Source: Halorussus lipolyticus (lineage in GTDB: Archaea; Halobacteriota; Halobacteria; Halobacteriales; Haladaptataceae). From it: a stretch of 64,000 nt of DNA. Location of the stretch: positions 2,686,955 through 2,750,954 of the forward strand of contig NZ_CP119804.1 of NCBI RefSeq assembly GCF_029338375.1, given 5' to 3'. The notes beneath the pieces are model-generated. The model ran no database searches. It was not told the DNA's origin and worked only from the letters and a program-made list of their open reading frames with translations. Shown here piece after piece: positions 50,602-58,240 of the stretch. Both the position numbers and the translations under genes were made by a program. Positions within the stretch are counted from its first letter, which is position 1; every line of letters starts with the position of its first letter.

Positions 50602-50790
50602 GTGGACTGAAAGGGCGAGGCCCGCGAAGGCTTTCGAAACCATCGCCGCTGTTTTCCCGGTTTCTCTCAACCACCTCCTGTCCAGAAGCGACGGGCTATT
50701 GCAAGTTGTCCGAGATGGACCACCTATACAACAGTTAGAGACATATATAGAATTGCTAAACAAATATTTTAATCTCTCTTAGCCTCCTTC

Positions 50791-51615
50791 TCATCTCTCG
50801 TCTGCTAGCGACCGAATCTCGTCGTCCAACCGCTCGAATCGCTCCCGTCGCCGGTCGTCGTTCGAGTCGGAGATGCGAATCTGAGGACGCTTCTCGATGT
50901 CGAACACCGCGTCCTCGTCCAAATCTGCGTCCTCGATAGCGTCCTTGAGCTTCGATTTGTCGAAGCCTCGGACCTCCTCGGGGTCCACGTCGGCGTCGGC
51001 GAGCGCGTCGCGGACCGCTTGCTCGTCCCGAACCCGGCGATACTGGTAGGTCGTGCGGTTGACGCTCCCGAGGTCGGCCGAGATACTTCTGTCCTCGCGG
51101 ACCTGCTCAAGGAGTTCGTCACGAACCTCCTTCCGGGCGTCGTCGGCGGAGTTCTTCAAGTCCGCCAGCAGGGAGTAGAGGTCAGCCAACTGGAAGGTCC
51201 CGAGGTCGTCCAGCGACGAGAGGTCGTACTTCCGGGCGAGTTCCAGCAGGACCAGTGCGTCGCGCTCGAAGCCGAGTTCGAAGTCGTCCTCCTCGATGTC
51301 GGTCGCCTCGATTTCGGCCGAGTCGTGGGGCGTGCCGGGGGACCGCCCGGAGTCGGTGGCCGTGGAATCGGTCGAGGAGTCTCCGGTGGTCTTCTCGGAG
51401 GCTTCGCCACTCGCCCGGTCGCCGTCGAGTTCGCCGCGCTGGCGGCGCTTCTCGGTCATCACGAAGTCGCGGGCACCGTCGTAGTCGAAGCGGTCCCACG
51501 AGTGGGCGTCGTCGTTGCGTCTGCTGACGTGTCCGGCGACCGAGCGAATCCTGTCGCGGTAGGTGCAGTCGCCGACCGGGCACGGAATCGGGTCGTAGTC
51601 GGTCTCCTCGGTCAT
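50791..51615 (-). CDS. Zinc-finger-containing hypothetical protein
   Basis: Protein of 274 residues. The N-terminus holds a C2H2-like finger, CPVGDCTYRDRIRSVAGHV with a second His in RRNDDAHSWDRF. A long acidic Ser/Thr segment (about 65-105) follows, then helical regions (ELARKYDLSSLDDLGTFQLADLYSLLADLKN) and a DALADADVDPEEVRGFDKSKLKD type helix-turn-helix, ending Arg-rich. It is probably nucleic-acid binding; function unknown. Confidence 0.65.
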   Translation of the reverse strand: MTEETDYDPIPCPVGDCTYRDRIRSVAGHVSRRNDDAHSWDRFDYDGARDFVMTEKRRQRGELDGDRASGEASEKTTGDSSTDSTATDSGRSPGTPHDSAEIEATDIEEDDFELGFERDALVLLELARKYDLSSLDDLGTFQLADLYSLLADLKNSADDARKEVRDELLEQVREDRSISADLGSVNRTTYQYRRVRDEQAVRDALADADVDPEEVRGFDKSKLKDAIEDADLDEDAVFDIEKRPQIRISDSNDDRRRERFERLDDEIRSLADER

Positions 51616-51734
51616 TTGGTAGGGGTTGGGTCGTGATTCGGGATAAACTTTCGTCGGCTAGGAAGGCCAGTTCGAGCTATCTGGAGTCGCGCCGGAACTG
51701 TCGTGACGGTGGCTTAAACTGTCGTGACGATGGT

Positions 51735-51780
51735 TTAGAAAGTCCGCGACCGGGCGGCCCCTTTCAGTCCACCCAGACGG
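51735..51780 (+). repeat. Internally deleted copy of the covarying repeat
   Basis: After TTTAGAAAG, which also opens copy B, comes a 37-base stretch (51744-51780) identical to 62364-62400, covering the right outer arm and the tail ending ccacccagacgg. The roughly 100-base stem-loop interior is missing. It belongs to the gap 51616-51959, which has no gene. Confidence 0.8.
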
Positions 51781-51828
51781 AGGCTTGTTGCGCAGGCTGT
51801 AACTCGTGGAAAGCGGCACGAGCGCGTG

Positions 51829-51945
51829 CCTCACGCCTCCCCAACCTCCTCACTCCTTCGCGTTGCTCAGTCGTTCGTCCCTCGCGCGGTTCGGCGCGGC
51901 CACCAGAGGCCGCGCCAGCACGCGCCGAAGTGTGGGACATCCGTG
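51829..51945 (+). repeat. Dispersed C-rich repeat, copy 3 (divergent)
   Basis: Contains CCTCCCCAACCTCCTCACTC and CGTTCGTCCCTCGCGCGGTT, matching the order of motifs in the copies near 15531 and 56864 but with more changes, then a dyad GGCGCGGCC/GGCCGCGCC (about 51892-51914). No gene present. Confidence 0.5.
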
Positions 51946-51959
51946 ATGATACGGTCGTT

Positions 51960-52949
51960 CTACTCCGCCGTCGCTTCGCGTTCGAGGTCGTAGGTCACGC
52001 CGGTCAACTCCTCGGAGACCTCCCAGAGGCGCTCGGCCCGGTCTCGGTCGTAAGAGATTGTGCTGGACCGCTGGACCTCGGGCTTGCCGCGCATGTTCAT
52101 GAACCCGCCGGGACCGACGTACTCGCCGCCGTCGATGCCCCCGGCCGTGGCGGCGAACAGCATCGGGAGCGCGCCTTGCTCTTGGGATTGTGCGAGGAGC
52201 GCGTTCGCGGCCTTCATCGCCCAGAGCCGCACCGTCGAACCGGCCATCTCGGGGCCTCTGCGCTGGAGGTTCGTGTCGGCGTACCCCGGATGGCACGCCA
52301 CGCTCACCACGTCCTCGACGCCCGACTCGTTGAGTCTGCGGTCGAGTTCGTAGGCGAACAGCACGTTGGCCAGTTTGCTCTGGGCGTAGGCGTCCCACTT
52401 GTCGTACTCTCGCTCACTCTGGAGGTCCGAAAAGTCGATGTCCCCGCGCTCGTGGACCCCACTGCTCTGGGTCACGACTCGCGTCTCGCCCGAAGTCTCC
52501 CGCAGTCGGTCCAGCAGGTGCCCGGTCAGCGCGAAGTGGCCGAGGTGGTTGACGCCGAATTGCATCTCGAAGCCGTCTGCGGTCTCGCTCCGGGGAATCG
52601 CCATCACCCCGGCGTTGTTACAGAGGACGTGCAGGTCGTCGTGAGCGTCCCGGAACTCGTCGGCGAACGACCGAACCGAGTCGAGGTCCGCCAAATCGAG
52701 TTCGGCCACTTCGAGCGACCCGCGAATCCGCCGGGAGTCCGCCCGCCGGATTTTGTGCGTGGCGTCCTCGCCGCGCTCCTCGCTCCGGCAGGCCATCACG
52801 ACGTGCGCTCCCTTCTGGGCGAACGCTCGGGTGGCCTCGTAGCCGAGTCCGCTGTTCGCGCCCGTGACGACCACGGTTCGGTCGTCCATCTCCGGCATCC
52901 CGGCTATCGACTCGTTTCCGGTCCGCGATTCGCTCCCAGTCTGTGCCAT
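51960..52949 (-). CDS. Short-chain dehydrogenase/reductase
   Basis: SDR of 329 residues in the WWOX/retinol-dehydrogenase-like group. Cofactor site VVVTGANSGLGYEATRAFA, LHVLCNNAGVM, catalytic Ser in TQSSGVHERG and YAQSKLANVLFAYELDRR are all present, the last very close in form to the SDR at 9645-10562, so the two are probably distant paralogues. ATG at 52949 is chosen. The substrate is unknown. Followed downstream (leftward) by repeat DNA only. Confidence 0.9.
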   Translation of the reverse strand: MAQTGSESRTGNESIAGMPEMDDRTVVVTGANSGLGYEATRAFAQKGAHVVMACRSEERGEDATHKIRRADSRRIRGSLEVAELDLADLDSVRSFADEFRDAHDDLHVLCNNAGVMAIPRSETADGFEMQFGVNHLGHFALTGHLLDRLRETSGETRVVTQSSGVHERGDIDFSDLQSEREYDKWDAYAQSKLANVLFAYELDRRLNESGVEDVVSVACHPGYADTNLQRRGPEMAGSTVRLWAMKAANALLAQSQEQGALPMLFAATAGGIDGGEYVGPGGFMNMRGKPEVQRSSTISYDRDRAERLWEVSEELTGVTYDLEREATAE

Positions 52950-53000
52950 ACTCCGACTAAGAGCGCGGACCACTGAAAGCCATCGCCCGCTTTCGCCGAC

Positions 53001-53147
53001 CTACTTCTCGCGCGCGACGACGAACCCACGGCACTTCGGACAGACCACCACCGAGCGCTCGTCGTAGGTCGCGCCGCAGAGCGTGCAGACGTACTTCCGG
53101 CCGTCGTCGGCGCGACGCCTCCCTGCAAGTCGGGTGAGAATCCTCAT
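53001..53147 (-). CDS. Small zinc-ribbon protein
   Basis: A 48-residue protein beginning MRILTRLAGRRRADDGRKYV and ending CPKCRGFVVAREK. CTLCGATYDERSVVVCPKC gives two CxxC knuckles, a rubredoxin-like ribbon. The basic N-terminus could contact nucleic acid. It lies 51 bases upstream of the SDR on the same strand. Confidence 0.72.
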   Translation of the reverse strand: MRILTRLAGRRRADDGRKYVCTLCGATYDERSVVVCPKCRGFVVAREK

Positions 53148-53324
53148 CGCGTCAAAGACGCTCCGGACGCGGAAAGCGATTTCTGCCGAGCGATGACCTG
53201 TCCGCCCGCTGGCGATTCGTCGCTCGTCGCCGACCCCGATTCCGGCACCTGCGGGCATCGTCCCAACCTGCGAACGTTGTCCCGACCCGCGGGCTTTTGA
53301 CCGACCGGACCCATCGTTCGACCG

Positions 53325-53993
53325 ATGAGCGACGAGCGACCCGACGAGGGACCGCCGACCGACCGGGAGTCGCCGGTCGGCCAGCCAGTGGTCCGGGGCG
53401 ACGAGACAGTCACCGGACAGGACGCCGAGCAGGCCAAGGCCTTCGACCCGAACGACCCCGAGAGCGTGGCCGAGGCCGCCGAGACGGTGGGCCAGTTCGC
53501 CGACAACACCGCCGGAGGAGACGACAACGTGTTTATGCTCCGGGGCGCGGCGGCCTGCGCCGCACTCGTCCGTGGCGAAGGTTCGTACAAAAACGCCGCC
53601 GAACGCGCGGGCGGCGACGTGACCGTCGCGTTCATCCGGAAGTGGGCGCGAGTTCACGACCTGCCCCAGTCCATCCGGCGGTACGTCGCCATGGGTCACA
53701 TCGCGCCGACAGCGGCCAAGCACATCGCTCGGGTCGGCGGCGAGGAGCGATTCGACCTCGCGTGGGCCGTCCTCGACGGCGACCTGACGGTTCGGGAGGT
53801 CCGGTCGGTCGCCAGTTCGGTCAACGGCGGCACACCGGTCGAGGACGCCCTGCGCGACCACGGGGTCGCCCCCGGCGAACTCTCGCTGTCGCTCCCGGCC
53901 GACACCTACCGGGAACTCCGCCGGACCGCCGCGCTGGAGGGCAAAGACCCCGACGAGGTGGTCGCCGAGGCGCTGGACGAGAAACTCTCATGA
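53325..53993 (+). CDS. Haloarchaeal DNA-binding-like protein (DUF7119)
   Basis: Protein of 222 residues; I recall the family name DUF7119, function unknown. A disordered acidic N-terminus leads to a helical core with MLRGAAACAALVRGEGSYKN, IRKWARVHDLPQSIRRYVAM and GHIAPTAAKHIARVGGEERF, which looks like a ParB/KorB-type helix-turn-helix. DLTVREVRSVASSVN and a ribbon-helix-helix-like C-terminus (LSLPADTYRELRRTAALEGK) follow. A DNA-binding role is inferred. It ends exactly at an AT-rich island. Confidence 0.75.
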   Translation: MSDERPDEGPPTDRESPVGQPVVRGDETVTGQDAEQAKAFDPNDPESVAEAAETVGQFADNTAGGDDNVFMLRGAAACAALVRGEGSYKNAAERAGGDVTVAFIRKWARVHDLPQSIRRYVAMGHIAPTAAKHIARVGGEERFDLAWAVLDGDLTVREVRSVASSVNGGTPVEDALRDHGVAPGELSLSLPADTYRELRRTAALEGKDPDEVVAEALDEKLS

Positions 53994-53999
53994 CGAATA

Positions 54000-54866
54000 T
54001 CAGATTACGTATTTCCATCCCATTTCGAGAATTATCGTAAGAAGAAGAAGAAAGGTCAGCAGATTATTTATTCCAGCAGTCCATCTCTCAGCATTAATAA
54101 AGTCATTAGGAAATCTACCTGATTCGTCTTTAATAATCTCTTGAACCATTGAGTCCGGTTTGGAGTCTTGGCTTTCTTCCGCGCTAAGTATCTTACTTAA
54201 AAATAGAGTTGAAATTGATGCAGGTAAGAGAAGAATTGTATCATAATAAAGCAAGTCGGCAAGATTCAAAGAAACAGTATGGAAATAGATCTGGGTAGCA
54301 TAGTGACCAACACCAAGGGCCGCAGGTAGCCTCAGAAGTGCCATTTTAAAGTCACGGCGAGTAGAACTAATGAGATGCTGATTTTCATAGAAGGAAGACC
54401 GTAACTTTTCTTCTATTGGAATATAGTTAGATAATCCGCCGGTTTCTACCCTCTTTGTTTTTGATGTAAATAAATTTTCTTCGCTTAAATTTGGTTCTAA
54501 TGGTGGGTTTGATACGATATTGTAGAGCTTATACATTCCAAATACCGCGAATATAGACGATAATAAGAACGTGAACATTGCAATCAAATAATTTAGTATG
54601 ATGACAGCAGAAACAGTAGCAAATCCAAATATAAATCCGCTTGCTGATTGCCTAATCGCCTTTGAAGTAGGGAAAGATAATATCAGATCCGGGTCTATTG
54701 GTGATATTATTGTTGCTATAATCGCTAGTAAAGTGAGAAAGCCACTCAATAGTGCCAATGAACTGTTTTTTAATTGGTGGTATCTTTGTTGTTGCCACTC
54801 AACTAAAGTTCGAATATCTTCTTTCTCACCTATTATATTATTCACATCCTTGCCTTTCCCAACCAT
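54000..54866 (-). CDS. AT-rich island membrane protein
   Basis: Protein of 288 residues, Ile/Leu/Ser/Asn-rich and much less acidic than haloarchaeal neighbours. It has about six hydrophobic segments: helices at roughly 35-60, 72-115, then a soluble region (about 118-165) and helices near 175-225 and 262-285. DNA in 53994-54960 is far more AT-rich than its flanks, with AT-rich codons, so it is almost certainly acquired. It begins MVGKGKDVNNIIGEKEDIRT. No domain recognised; a SLATT-like effector is one weak alternative. Confidence 0.7.
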   Translation of the reverse strand: MVGKGKDVNNIIGEKEDIRTLVEWQQQRYHQLKNSSLALLSGFLTLLAIIATIISPIDPDLILSFPTSKAIRQSASGFIFGFATVSAVIILNYLIAMFTFLLSSIFAVFGMYKLYNIVSNPPLEPNLSEENLFTSKTKRVETGGLSNYIPIEEKLRSSFYENQHLISSTRRDFKMALLRLPAALGVGHYATQIYFHTVSLNLADLLYYDTILLLPASISTLFLSKILSAEESQDSKPDSMVQEIIKDESGRFPNDFINAERWTAGINNLLTFLLLLTIILEMGWKYVI

Positions 54867-54914
54867 GTTAGAATGGTTTTCTATTCATCATATAAATCCA
54901 CCTATCATAAGAGG

Positions 54915-56207
54915 TTATTTCGAATTTTTATTTTCTAAGAATTCCTTTACTGTCTCTGAAAGAACTTGCCCTGCCGTCAGTACGTCGTCCCAGACAATCG
55001 TCTCGTCGGGGAAGTGGGCCTGCTCGATGCTTCCCGGTCCGAACATCACGGTCGGGATGCCGGCGTCGATGTAGTGGCGGGCGTCCGCGCCGTAGGTCGC
55101 GCCGCGGGGGTCGGTGTCCGATTCGGGCAGTCCGTTTCGTTGCATGGCGCGCTGGACCGCGGTGACGACCGGTTCGTCGGCGTCGATTTCCGAGGGTTCG
55201 AACTGGACCGAGAATCGCTCGAATGCCGGGGGATGGTCGGCTAACCAGTCGTCGTTCGCCACGATTTCGGCGAGTCGCTGGTCGAAGGCGTCCTCGACCT
55301 CGGCGACTGTCTCGCCCGGCGCGACGCCGATTCGGAACTCGGCGGTCAACTCCGCCGGGACCGACGAGGCCCAGTCGCCGGCCTCGACGCGCCCGACCAC
55401 GACCGGCCACGGCACCGGGAATCGTTCGTAGAGGGGGTGGGTCACCGACTCGCCGCGCTCGGTTTCCAACTCGCGGAAAGCCCGGCGAATCTCCTCGAAG
55501 TACGGAAGCACGTCAACCCCGCGCCACCGAGTCGCGGCGTGGGCCGACCGCCCGGTGAGGCGGAGGCGCTTCATCAGGCTCCCCTCGGCGGCCGTCACGG
55601 GCCGCAAGTCGGTCGGTTCGGCGATGACCGCGGCGTCGCGCTCGAAGGGGTAGGGGTTCGACAGGGCCGCCGCGGCCGCGCCGACGCCGCCAGCCTCCTC
55701 GCCGACCACGCTCTCGACCACGAGGCGGCCGTCGAGGCCCGAGGAGGCCGCTTCGAGATGCTTCGCGGCGAAGACGCAGGTTGCGAGGCCGGACTTCATG
55801 TCGGCCGCTCCTCGGGCGGTCAGGGTCTCTGTGCCGGTCTCGTCGTCTTTGCGCCACGTCGGTTCGAAGGGATTACTCGACCACGACTCGCGGGCGACCG
55901 GCACCACGTCGATGTGCCCGTTCAACAGCAGCGTCGGCCCGGCATCGGGGTTTCCGAATTCGAGGACCCCGCCCACGCTCGGCCGATTTGCGACCGGAAT
56001 CTCGCCGGGGTCGTCCGGAAACGAGTCGTGGTCGGCGAGGAGGTCGGCGTCTGCGGTCCACTCGTAGGTCTCGAACCCGAGGTCGGCGAGTCGGTCCCGG
56101 AAATGGGCTTGGGCCGGGGCTTCGTTCTCCTCGGTGGTGTCGAACCGCAGGAGGTCCTCGGTCAACTCTCGGAGGTCGGCCTCGCACTCGGCGGCGAAGT
56201 CGTTCAT
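54915..56207 (-). CDS. M20 family metallopeptidase
   Basis: Zinc-dependent peptidase/deacylase of 430 residues (ArgE/DapE/CPG2 family). Metal ligands and catalytic residues lie in LLLNGHIDVVP, ARGAADMKSG, the general base in VVGEEAGGVG and EPTDLRPV, with SAHAATRWRGVDV in the dimer domain and PTVMFGPGSIEQAH near the end. ATG at 56207. The last dozen codons (about 54915-54960) are AT-rich like the neighbouring island, ending VKEFLENKNSK, so the 3' end may derive from incoming DNA. Confidence 0.92.
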   Translation of the reverse strand: MNDFAAECEADLRELTEDLLRFDTTEENEAPAQAHFRDRLADLGFETYEWTADADLLADHDSFPDDPGEIPVANRPSVGGVLEFGNPDAGPTLLLNGHIDVVPVARESWSSNPFEPTWRKDDETGTETLTARGAADMKSGLATCVFAAKHLEAASSGLDGRLVVESVVGEEAGGVGAAAAALSNPYPFERDAAVIAEPTDLRPVTAAEGSLMKRLRLTGRSAHAATRWRGVDVLPYFEEIRRAFRELETERGESVTHPLYERFPVPWPVVVGRVEAGDWASSVPAELTAEFRIGVAPGETVAEVEDAFDQRLAEIVANDDWLADHPPAFERFSVQFEPSEIDADEPVVTAVQRAMQRNGLPESDTDPRGATYGADARHYIDAGIPTVMFGPGSIEQAHFPDETIVWDDVLTAGQVLSETVKEFLENKNSK

Positions 56208-56430
56208 GCGTGTTTCGACTGAGCAAGCGGGGGTAAAGGTTGTTACTCGCCGGGGTTGTACTTGGCTTCTATGAGAGGGATAATTAGACGTGTTTAGGAC
56301 ATATATTCCTATTTTTAGGAATTGTTCTGTTTGCTGAAAGGCAGAATATTGTTTTCGCCGGGGTTCTGTGGAGTCGGCGTTATCTCTCACCGGCGAGAGC
56401 GTAGCACCGAAGCGCCCTCCAAGAAATAGT

Positions 56431-56440
56431 AAACGTTTAA
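56431..56440 (+). promoter_or_regulatory. tRNA promoter
   Basis: AAACGTTTAA, a TATA-like box, lies 28-37 bases before the tRNA 5' end, the usual archaeal distance. Confidence 0.55.
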
Positions 56441-56467
56441 CTGCGCCCGGTGCTATCGGTGAATTGA

Positions 56468-56580
56468 GGGCTGGTAGCTCAGTTAGGCAGAGCGTCTGGC
56501 TTTTAACACGGCACACCCGGATATTCCGGATGGTCGTGGAAGACACCAGACGGCCAGGGGTTCAAATCCCTTCCAGCCCG
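56468..56580 (+). tRNA. tRNA-Lys (UUU) with intron
   Basis: Acceptor GGGCTGG pairs with CCAGCCC (56573-56579), discriminator G, no encoded CCA. D stem GCTC/GAGC, anticodon stem TCTGG/CCAGA with loop C-TTTT-A, T stem AGGGG/CCCTT around TTCAAAT. A 39-base intron occupies 56506-56544 at the canonical 37/38 site; it can pair CACG (56507-56510) with CGTG (56535-56538) and has an inner hairpin CCGGA/TCCGG. Mature length 74. Anticodon UUU (56502-56504). Confidence 0.9.
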
Positions 56581-56749
56581 CTACCTTTTGCGACGAGCAA
56601 CACGGCGAGCGCCTTGTGCGCTCGTCATTCCGCGAGTCGCAAAGTGCGATACTGGACGGATTTGAATGAGGCAAGTCGCATGCCCGGAAGCGTAGCGAAG
56701 CGAGCATCCCGGAACGTCTTGACGTAGTTCAAATCCCTTCCAGCCCGCT
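56560..56749 (+). repeat. tRNA 3'-end direct repeat (att-like)
   Basis: The 23-base 3' end of the tRNA gene (56560-56582, gttcaaatcccttccagccc plus gct) recurs exactly at 56727-56749. Duplication of a tRNA 3' end is the mark of integrase-mediated insertion. The 144 bases between hold no integrase, only short dyads (gagcgccttgtgcgctc, gcgtagcgaagcgagc), so this would be a decayed or minimal remnant. Confidence 0.8.
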
Positions 56750-57084
56750 TTTCCGTCGTTCCAATCCTAGACTGTGATTTCTTTTTCAGGTTCAAGCGGA
56801 AAGAGTTAGCGACAGGAAACTAGCTTTAGACTTGAACACAGGAGTCTACAGCGCCCACACCACCACCGCACCTCGTCCTCCCCAGCCTCCTCGCTCACTC
56901 CCTGCGGTCATTCGCTCGTCCCTCGCACGAGGAGTGCGCGCAGTTCTGCGCGCACTCCCGCGCGCCGGAACGAAAATAGGCCAGACTGGAATGCCCCGAA
57001 AAGGACAACCAAACGAGGAGTCCGGTTCGAGAGAGAATCAACTCAGAACGCTCTCCGCCGAAATCAAACCGGCGTCTCAGCCTC
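56750..57084. other. Gene-free stretch with dispersed repeat copy 2
   Basis: Contains the second copy of the C-rich repeat (56864-56985) with a strong dyad GAGTGCGCGCAG/CTGCGCGCACTC at about 56930-56957, and the 3' flank of the RecA-like gene. No gene is seen. Confidence 0.5.
56864..56985 (+). repeat. Dispersed C-rich repeat, copy 2
   Basis: Shares its first 21 bases exactly with 15531-15551 and later motifs CCTGCGGTCATTCGCTCGTC and CCTCGC. Contains an inverted repeat with arms GAGTGCGCGCAG around TT, likely a hairpin. Confidence 0.65.
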
Positions 57085-57672
57085 TCAGACCTTCTCGAAG
57101 TCGCTGTTGACCTCGCCGTCCCGGTCGAGGTCGATGATGGCGTCGAAAAGCCCCATGAACTTCTCGACGTGCTCCTCGTCGTGGACGCCCTTCGAGAGGT
57201 GGAACAGGCCGACCGCGTCGTGTTCGCGGAGGAGGCCCAGAATCTGGCGAATCACGTCCCGAACCTGAGATTCGTCGGCGTAGTACGCCATCTCGGTGAT
57301 GGAGTCCAGACTGATTCTGCGCTTGCCGTCGGTCTTTTCGAGGAACTCGCGGGTAATCTCCAGAATGCCCTCCAAGTCGTCGGGCGAGGACACGTAGTGG
57401 ACGTTCTCAGTACTTCGCCGGGAGTAGCCGCGTTCGATGCTCAGCGTGTCCAGAATCTCGGCTTTGCTCTCGTCCACGTCGTAGTGGTCGAGTTTCTGTT
57501 TGACTTCGCGCGCGGTGGTTCGTGTCGAGATGACGAGGAAGTGGTCCGTGTCGGCTTTCAGGAAGTCGGTGTCGATGCGGTCGGTTTCGCCGGTACTCGG
57601 GTGCAGGAGGAGGACGCCGGTGCCGCCGGGTATCGTCTCGGGGGTGTTTTCGATGGCGAGCTGATAATCCAT
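57085..57672 (-). CDS. RecA/KaiC-like fold protein (DUF7090-like)
   Basis: Protein of 195 residues that looks like a diverged RAD55/KaiC-type P-loop domain without a standard Walker A: MDYQLAIENTPETIPGGTGV, then TDHFLVISTRTTAREVKQKL, RRISLDSITEMAYY in the Walker B position and LREHDAVGLFHLSKGVHDEE. I recall DUF7090 for this family. It probably acts as a protein- or signal-binding partner. ATG at 57672; a GTG at 57678 is an alternative. Confidence 0.72.
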   Translation of the reverse strand: MDYQLAIENTPETIPGGTGVLLLHPSTGETDRIDTDFLKADTDHFLVISTRTTAREVKQKLDHYDVDESKAEILDTLSIERGYSRRSTENVHYVSSPDDLEGILEITREFLEKTDGKRRISLDSITEMAYYADESQVRDVIRQILGLLREHDAVGLFHLSKGVHDEEHVEKFMGLFDAIIDLDRDGEVNSDFEKV

Positions 57673-57740
57673 ATCCACGGATAATACGTCGCGGCGACTT
57701 AAGAATGCGGGTCAACCGGCGATTCGGGAGGGGAATCGGC

Positions 57741-58181
57741 TCAGAACACGCTGTCTGCGGTCGCCGCGCCGACCACGCTGAACACCGCGCCGACGCTGAC
57801 CGCCTGCAGGGTGATGCGGACCGTCTCCATCGAGGGTTGGCCGTCCACGAACGTTTCGCCGAGGAAGGTGCCGGGCGCGCCGAACGCCACCGAGAGGATG
57901 GCCACCGACCCGAACGAGACCACCATCAGCGAGACGAACCGCGTCGGGATACCCGCGACTTCGGACTCGCGGTCGGGGTCCCGGTCGTCGTCGGCCTTGT
58001 AGAGCGCGCCGTAGCCGATGAGAAACACGATGAGAACCGTCAGGAGCGCCTGCAAGGGCGTCATGTCGGTGGCGAGTACCCAGACCTCCTCGGTGACGAC
58101 GAACGGACCCGCGAGGAGGAACCCGCCGACTATCTGCTGGGCCGAGTCGGCGAGCGCGTATCGCTTCTTTCGTCCGACCAT
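57741..58181 (-). CDS. DUF2391 membrane protein
   Basis: Membrane protein of 146 residues with four helices (about 18-38, 43-60, 82-105, 122-143). It begins MVGRKKRYALADSAQQIVGG, followed by FLLAGPFVVTEEVWVLATDM, and ends in the helix SVGAVFSVVGAATADSVF. The conserved FVVTEEVW segment fits DUF2391 (TIGR02587-like), function unknown. ATG at 58181 is the chosen start. Confidence 0.75.
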   Translation of the reverse strand: MVGRKKRYALADSAQQIVGGFLLAGPFVVTEEVWVLATDMTPLQALLTVLIVFLIGYGALYKADDDRDPDRESEVAGIPTRFVSLMVVSFGSVAILSVAFGAPGTFLGETFVDGQPSMETVRITLQAVSVGAVFSVVGAATADSVF

Positions 58182-58240
58182 ACGCGCCGTGACACACCGC
58201 TCGGATAAAAGACTCTTGCCTGCCTCACCGGATGCGCCGG

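Noticed and set aside
56483-56707. Minus-strand frame crossing the tRNA gene
   Set aside because: It reads through the tRNA and its duplication and has no family likeness.
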